From contig JARFJB010001166.1 in NCBI GenBank assembly GCA_036346205.1, positions 11,533,501 through 11,597,500 on the forward strand: DNA of 64,000 nt, given 5' to 3'. A program made the translations under genes and the position numbers. Below are positions 58,208-64,000 of the stretch, piece by piece (the stretch's first letter is position 1; each line of letters opens with the position of its first letter). Origin of the DNA: Vesta saturnalis. Its lineage: Eukaryota; Arthropoda; Insecta; Coleoptera; Lampyridae. The notes under the pieces were generated by a model. That model saw only the letters and a program-made list of their open reading frames with translations. It ran no database searches and was not told the origin of the DNA.

Positions 58208-58440
58208 GGATTACTCAGTGGCTCAACGGCAAAGGTGTCAGACTCACAACTGAAAGGGTACCATGTTCAAATCTGAGAGTAATCATGTGCTTGAGAAAAA
58301 ATCCGACTCAAGTGCGGAAAAACAGTCTGTCGCAGGACAGCTTGATGACGAAAGCAGAGTCCGCTTTCGAAACGTCGCGTTAAAAAGCGAACAAAACTGT
58401 GGAAATAGGCCGACTAACCCAATCTACATATAAACCACAG
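58208..58440 (+). mobile_element. tRNA-headed SINE with hammerhead-like body
   Basis: The head, 58208-58284, is a degraded tRNA: GGATTAC pairs with GTAATC, A-box TGGCTCAACGG, anticodon-arm TCAG...CTGA with CAC in the loop, and B-box-like TGTTCAAATCT. The body has two hairpins around GATGA and AAACGTC (58327-58376). The tail is CTGTGGAAATAGGCCGACTAACCCAATCTACATATAAACCACAG. The tail's natural continuation (TTACAAAAACACCTACAATAC) lies at 58944, after the inserted jockey fragment. Confidence 0.75.
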
Positions 58441-58942
58441 TTTTTTTTTTATGATTGTGGACCTAAACAGGGTAAATTTGGCCAATCGTTCTAAAGCACT
58501 CAGAAACACGTAGAAGGATGGATAGAGGGATAATGAATTGCCCATAGATGCCTATGAACAGCTACCTTAAATTTTCTCATATGATAAGTGAGAGGAAAGC
58601 AGGAACTAGGGAGACGATTCCAGAGTTTAGAAGCCGCGTAGAAAAATGTGGATTGCGCCAGTTTGGTACGACAAGTGGAGATTTGTACTGCATACTGAAG
58701 ATGTGAATGAGCGAACCGAGTGATTCTCGCAAAGATAGCCCCAGAAGATATCAAAGAATATAATTCAGCAGCACAATAGTCGTTGTAATAACAATACTAC
58801 AAAGAAAGAACTGAAACCATCCTTCTATGCTCAAGGGACTGTATGTGAGAAGTTAAGGGCGGGTCATTTATAAGCCTAATCGCTCTCTTTTGAATACGAT
58901 CAACGATATCGAGAGCGTATTGGGGAGCACTAACCCAGAGCG
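58441..58942 (-). mobile_element. 5'-truncated non-LTR fragment inserted in the SINE tail
   Basis: The minus strand is the 1-683 type element from about its position 183 to its 3' end. The frame 58754-58500 reads ISSGAIFARITRFAHSHLQY, STFFYAASKLWNRLPSSCFP, FKVAVHRHLWAIHYP and stop. The poly-A is T10 at 58441-58450 on plus. The upstream codons (VSAPQYALDIVDRIQKRAIR type) are in another frame. Removal of 58441-58943 rejoins the SINE tail to its flank seen at 57833-57867. Confidence 0.85.
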
Positions 58943-59039
58943 TTACAAAAACACCTACAATACAAAATTACTCCGTGTCGGACAGATCATCTGTTGACTC
59001 CATCTCTTTTAGAGTTTTGAAAAAACTCCGGACGGCCTT

Positions 59040-60400
59040 CACACACACATTTCTGTGCAACCTAAAGTTTGCGAAGAGCACTTGTATCGTAGAGTGCAAT
59101 TATTTTTTTACATGAGCACTTTACTAGGTTAAACACCTGATCTGGTGCACACGGACGGTCACAATAATTTGGCTCGTATTCATCAGTTGCACGTTTCCAT
59201 CCATAGTCTGTGGCCGGTGGTAAACTAGGGTGCGCAACGGTATCGCGATACCATTGCATACACTGATAGTGGCACCTTTGCATTGCGGGTCCAAGAGCTC
59301 CCAATGTTAGAGGAGGATTTTCACAGGAACTTTGCTTTTGTGTGAAGAGCCACCACCGCAAATCAGCAAGGTGTTTAAATTTTTTCTTACTCATAAAGAA
59401 ATAAAAAATTTAATTTCCTCAAACAGAGGTCTTTTACAAATGATGCCAAAGCTTCTAGAGTTAGTGGTGGTAACTACAAGAATGTTTTCCAGAAGCTTAC
59501 TTTAGATTTTCCCTTAAAAGCTCCTGTAATACCTGCCGCTGGCAATGCTATTTATTTCAGTTTTTCTTTCCTTATTTACAGTTATTTTGCCTGTGTCCCA
59601 AAGACACCATTTAAAAACAGATTAAGTTCAGGTTTAACAAAATTTTGTTTATCGGCGGTATTAGTAAGAGTCCACTTAGATAAAATAGCCTCTCTTAAAA
59701 CACTGGCTGCTTTCAGCAATATGTTCCAGTTGTCTAATTCATCTTCACTTTTTTGCAGAACTGCATCAGCAGTTTCAGCGAAACTCTCTCGCACTCGTTT
59801 TTTCGTTTTGGCGCAGAAACAATTATATCCGAAACTTCTTCTTGAATAAGAACCTTTAAAGCTCGGCGACCCATGATTCTCGAATTTTTAACGTCTACTC
59901 CATTAGAACGGTATATGTTCAAATAGCTATTGTAAACCTCAGCCATAGAGGCAACATTGCCTTCCTTCAGAAACAATTCAATTCTGGCCAGGAATTCTGC
60001 AGGAGAACCAGTAGTTATTGACGATTGAGGGGATAAGTCTGTTTCTCTGTTTGGTCTGAGAATACTCAGAATATTTTTGTTTTTATGACAAGAAATGTCC
60101 GCTGCATACGCATCTTTAGCTGTGCTAGTCTAACTAACAAAACCTCAGTTTTTGATAATTCAGTTGCTTTTTTGAGAAGATGTCCGGAAGAATCATACGA
60201 CACGTGTCTCAAGATATTGCGTTTATCACCTTCCTTATCACAGAAGACACAAGTCTTTTTCTTTAAATATACAGTTTTTTTACTTCTGGTTAATTTTGAT
60301 GATGTTTCCGTCATGAAAATTTTACCATCTGGGACATCTCCATTGACTTCTTGCAAACTAGTTTTATTATTGATTTTTCTTGCTCAGGCTTTTTTTCCAT
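59040..60400 (-). pseudogene. Pseudogene of an unclassified zinc-finger protein (probably transposon-derived)
   Basis: The minus strand from about 60400 gives TSLQEVNGDVPDGKIFMTET, a C-x2-C finger (KTCVFCDKEGDKRNILRHVS), SGHLLKKATELSKTEVLLVR, and after a shift near 60105 DAYAADISCHKNKNILSILR, AEFLARIELFLKEGNVASMA, RALKVLIQEEVSDIIVSAPK and, after a second shift near 59800, VRESFAETADAVLQKSEDEL. It stops at 59582. A gap follows, then FKHLADLRWWLFTQKQ... (59394-59062) with LPPATDYGWKRATDEYEPN and CAPDQVFNLVKCSCKK. I know this architecture (N-terminal Cys finger, C-terminal LPPT/YGW and Cys-rich end) only from uncharacterised multicopy insect proteins. The central part is deleted, and the usual final Cys cluster is cut off. 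Confidence 0.55.
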
Positions 60401-60449
60401 TCTACCCACTTTCTTTTACATCTTATAATATTAGTGCCAGGTATAATAT

Positions 60450-61535
60450 ATAATAATGGTGTAAATCAAGGTTTTAAAGCGTTTTCAATACAAATCGTTA
60501 AACTAACTAGAGACACCAACCACTCAATAAAAGATAATGCCGTTGACTCAGTAGGTAGATTAAATCAGGCCAGGTTCATGCTTTTTGATTTGCTTAATTA
60601 CCAACAAATTCCTGCTTAGTTATTTCCACCTAACTTCAATAAAGTAACTTTAATGTAACAATAGTAACAGTTATCTCGGACGCCAAGTTATTTTTTATTA
60701 CGCTCGGAATAACTAAACCGATGATACAATAAAGAATTCACCAAAATGTAAAAATGAAAGATACAAACTATGTTTATTAAGCATTTAAATTTAGGATTAT
60801 ATAAAATAAATCTTAAAACTAGTGTTAATAGCCTTATACTAATAAATCATTGGGGTATAAATACTTGTTACAATATTTTTGTACAACTTTTTGGAGAACC
60901 TCTGTTATCATAAGGAATGTGGAAATGTAAACCATAGATGATGTAATCTTCGCACCAATGTTGCACAATATGTCGTATTTTCAATGTTTTACGTTGTAAA
61001 CCATACCAAAGTTGAATTTACTTCTTACAAGTTTATATTCATTGAAATTTGAATAATCTAGAATTTATTGCATTCTCTTGAAGGTTCCAATAAAAAGGTA
61101 TGATCTATATTTAGATCTGAATTAAATACAAAATGTAATCATAAAATGAAAAAAAATAAGTAGAAATAAAAGTGTATATAGAAGTGCCTGCAAAAAGCAA
61201 ATGTTTCAGATTGTAATATAAAACGAGTTAAAGGTGTCTTACCATTAAATCAATGGCACAGAAAATTTAGGTGGAAACCAAAAATTGCTTCTTGGTTAAA
61301 ACAACGTACATCAAGCACTGCTAAAAAGGATGCTTACGGTATCAGGTGACGCAGCGATGCGCGCGAAATATGTGCAGAAAATAATTCCTCGATATAGAAG
61401 TATAAACCCTTAAGAAAATATGCAACTTAAGTTACACCAATGCAAATTAAGTTGCCTACCACAAACTTATAAATTATTAATAATCGAAACCCCCTTTTTT
61501 TATTTTTACAACTAAATGAACGGAGAACGTAAAAG
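60450..61535. repeat. 1.05-kb direct repeat, copy 2
   Basis: Same-orientation partner of 54240-55325, with about 15-20 percent visible difference and small indels. It lies beside the zinc-finger pseudogene on the upstream side, whereas copy 1 lies beside a jockey fragment. No credible gene within. Confidence 0.8.
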
Positions 61536-61559
61536 ATTCGTTACAATCTTCTTGAAATA

Positions 61560-61811
61560 TTCCAGATGCCATTTAATTTTCAGGGTCTTCAGTTTCGCAT
61601 ATGTAGTTTAGTCATCTCCACTGGCTAATATGGGCACATTTTCACAATTTTCTCTTGCAGCGGGCCACCTTTAGTTTTCATTAAAACTTCAGAAATCGTT
61701 TTGAATGCAGTTCTTAACAAGTCCTTTCACTGTCTTTACACTACATAAACAACACTGATAACTACTAACAGTCTTTCTTTTTACACGGACCTTTATTTTT
61801 TTCGCTTCCAT
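61560..61811 (-). pseudogene. Possible fragment of a Cys-containing protein, unidentified
   Basis: From ATG 61811 the minus strand reads MEAKKIKVRVKRKTVSSYQC, CLCSVKTVKGLVKNCIQNDF and a stop; a second frame continues LMKTKGGPLQEKIVKMCP. The C-x2-C pair with later cysteines could be a small zinc-binding N-terminus of a transposon protein. Weak evidence; it may be chance. Confidence 0.2.
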
Positions 61812-62740
61812 TTTAACTACTACTCTTGGTCACCTGTAAATAAAGTTAATTACGCGAAAAAGACGGAAAGCATTGCTTTTTATGCTGACTTAGAGTCCAA
61901 TGCCATCCCTGGTTTAAACTCTATGAAAACAATGTTGTTTGTTAACTGGTACAGTTTAAGTTTGAGCCCAGAGAATAAGTACTATTCAGTTCCTATGGAA
62001 ACTGATTTCCAAATATTGCAATGCTTAAGGGGCGGTTCCGCCCTCTACACCCAACAACCTATCTGTAAGCCTAAATTGAGTTTTATACCTCTAATGGTTT
62101 CGGCATTACGAAAATGGGGTTGTTTTCACGGCCTTGTGGGAAAATCGTTTTGGAAACAAAATATGTTCGTATGTAAAAAAAAACAAACATGAAAAATACG
62201 TGTTCAAGCATTTTTTTCGCGAAACCAATGGTTTTTTAAATAAAAAATGTAATATTGAAGGAGTGGTTTCACCTCCTCAAAATTCGAGCTTTGAAAAATC
62301 CTTTTTTGGCGAGCGTCTACATTATAAAGCCAAACTGTCCTCCAATTTTCATATATGCAGGTCCAAATTCCATACATTCCATCCATAAATCTAGATTATT
62401 TTCAAAGGGGGTAAAACGGGCGGTTTTCTCCCTTCGGACACATTTACAAGGAACGGCCTAAAGATTTACGGCATCTACATTTTTTTTCAAAGATTTTAAT
62501 GTCTAACACAATGTTGCTTCACGAAAGTGCACACGGGGTCCACTTTTTGGCCATTTGAACACTTACTGTTAAGAAAATTGAAATTCGAAAGTTTTCTTGG
62601 TTTTGAAAAGCATTTAAAACCTCAATTTGCACAAAAATGCGAACTTTTCTTCACAAAACTTAAAAACTGTAATTTTACAGTTTTTGGTATAAAAATATAA
62701 TTGTACACAAAACACTTAGCAGATTCCCTAATCACTATCA
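61812..62740. other. Non-coding flank of the terminal transposase
   Basis: Several short frames overlap on both strands (61923-62192, 62134-62388), but none is recognisable. The DNA is probably the 3' non-coding part of the element whose transposase lies at 62893-63989. It contains TTTTTGGCGAGCGTCTAC and GGGGCGGTTCCGCCC (62029-62043), a GGGCGG/CCGCCC hairpin-like motif. Confidence 0.4.
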
Positions 62741-62892
62741 TCGTAATTTCACTCATTGTTTTCTGTATCACTTCCACCGACAGCATTTATCAACGGTTCC
62801 ACCATTATATCTAACAGTTTTTCACGTGACCACGCATTCAAAATAAGTTTTTGAGTTGAAAATTTTTTTTCAAATATCAGCATCACATTGTT

Positions 62893-63990
62893 TCAAATAC
62901 TCCTCCCACATTTGCAGTACATTATCATCAGAATATCCATCTCTAGCAAAGTTTTTGTCATAAAATGATTTGCAAATTTCCCAAACGTTTTCAATGGCAT
63001 TGAATTGACAATGGTATGGAGGTAATCTGAGAATACAATGCCATGTTCTAAAATAATGTTATCAACTACGTAGCATTTTTCACCTTTATGTTGCTTGGCA
63101 ATATTCAACAGATCTAGCTTTAAGTCACTTCCACAAAAAGGTATATTTTTATTTTTCAGCCAGCTTTGTAAATCAATTTTTTCCAACTAGAAGATCGCAT
63201 CCGCTTCACAAGACGGGAATGATATGATGCATTCTCCATTACGATTATAGATGGTTCGTTTAACTTTGGTAACAGCTGCTCCTTTAACTACTTCTCGAAG
63301 ACTATAGCATTCCATACTGCCATGATAATCGGCTGACTTTGATTTTGGCTCAATATTAAACTTGCGTCCTCAATGCAACCATTTGAATTAACGGCATGTA
63401 GGATGATATACCTTTTTCTAGTGCAAGAACACTGTGTATTTTTCACAGACTTTGGAGTGTAATCTTGCCAAGACTGTTTAACTGACTATTTATTAAATGT
63501 CCAAGTTTAATCTAGAAACACGATGGGAAGAGGTGATTCTTTTCGCATATTTTGTACATATTTTTTTAAAAACTGCATTCGTGTGAATACATCTCTCTTT
63601 TCGCAAAGTGCTCTGCGGTTGCAGTCCTTTTTATATTTAAACCCGATGCTATGTACAATGTTTCTTATAGTTGTACATAATGCTTCCAAAAATCCTTTAA
63701 TACGCAATATATTTTTAACTGCAACATGGTGACATGTTTCTTTCTTGTATGCATGTCATATCCAATATCTCTTATTGTATGTTTTAATCCTTCGGGCATA
63801 TCTTCACTTTTGAATTTTTTACGGGATCCCTTAATTGTGGTTGGTAATGGATTTCCCGTCTGTTTGCTCAAAACAATCTTTCTAATCGTTCTATTACAAA
63901 CTTTTAAAGCATTGAATGTTCTCTGGAACACTACCTCAACGTTGCCCAAAAAGCCAAAGTTATCTCTTTGTCGGCATAAGTATTCGTAAA
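62893..63990 (-). pseudogene. IS630/Tc1-type DDE transposase, broken, runs off the window end
   Basis: The minus strand reads VEVVFQRTFNALKVCNRTIR (HTH), KKFKSEDMPEGLKHTIRDIG and HVTMLQLK, then the helix region GFKYKKDCNRRALCEKRDVF, and the catalytic start PIVFLD with, after one stop, TWTFNKGSVKQSWQDYTPKS. Then come CSCTRKRYIILHAVNSNGCI and ED, and DLQSWLKNKNIPFCGSDLKL with LDLLNIAKQHKGEKCYVVDN (the WL..N.I...K.EL..L. block). The end (62893) is in EMDILMIMYCKCGRSI. The usual HPDLNPIE box is not clear: the region reads LEHGIVFSDYLHTIVNSMP. Stops in the middle mark it as decayed. The N-terminus lies beyond 64000. Confidence 0.65.
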
Positions 63991-64000
63991 TATTAAAAAC

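Noticed and set aside
58208..58284. tRNA-Val (CAC) gene
   Set aside because: Only four anticodon-stem pairs and an 8-base loop; the same head recurs at 57761 joined to a SINE tail.

Overview
The window looks like insect nuclear DNA. It is AT-rich and poor in genes, its host-gene introns are mostly 45-51 bp, and its best genes belong to the pickpocket (ppk) branch of the DEG/ENaC channels. The order cannot be fixed from the sequence; a beetle is plausible. Three kinds of host feature can be supported. One is the 3' end of a ppk gene (ppk-A, last three exons, 21607-22208). The second is a complete eight-exon ppk gene (ppk-B, 44095-53451, 548 codons, every intron phase consistent). The third is a tRNA-Thr(AGT) gene on the minus strand (37784-37857). 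The two ppk genes lie head to tail. Their homologous exons have identical lengths (60 and 193 bp) and identical phases, so they are paralogues pushed apart by mobile DNA.

Layout: 1-683 is the 3' end of a non-LTR retrotransposon. 704-8930 holds Tc1/mariner-like elements, three of them with inverted arms of about 0.4-0.55 kb. 7.2-19.3 kb holds decayed AT-rich LTR-like sequence, TA microsatellites and a 0.54 kb (CACACG)n array. 20807-21178 is a tRNA-Ala-derived SINE with an 11-bp target duplication, just upstream of the ppk-A exons. 23.1-32.4 kb is LTR material, including a minus-strand LTR element without gag-pol whose LTRs are about 2.46 kb. 34.8-37.5 kb is a fourth mariner with arms of about 0.7 kb. 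37.8-37.9 kb holds the tRNA and a 23-bp perfect hairpin. 38.77-43.38 kb is a minus-strand jockey-type non-LTR element with gag, endonuclease and RT remains. 44.1-53.5 kb is ppk-B. Its intron 3 carries a 1.4 kb CACACG array and a mariner fragment, and its intron 7 carries LTR sequence and a pogo-type transposase fragment. 53.9-64.0 kb is a mosaic of a 1-kb direct repeat pair, GATAGA-like minisatellites, tRNA-headed SINEs (one invaded by a jockey fragment), an unclassified zinc-finger protein pseudogene and an IS630/Tc1-type transposase that runs off the end.

No CRISPR array, operon or prokaryotic system is present. The most interesting signals are three. First, several mariner elements have inverted arms that include one end of their own transposase gene. 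Second, mariner 1 has a 63-bp canonical intron whose removal joins its reading frame, and a related copy in the same window lacks it. Third, CA-rich arrays recur inside a dispersed repeat family, one copy of which sits in a ppk intron. Apart from the ppk genes and the tRNA, almost every protein-like stretch here is a broken transposon gene.
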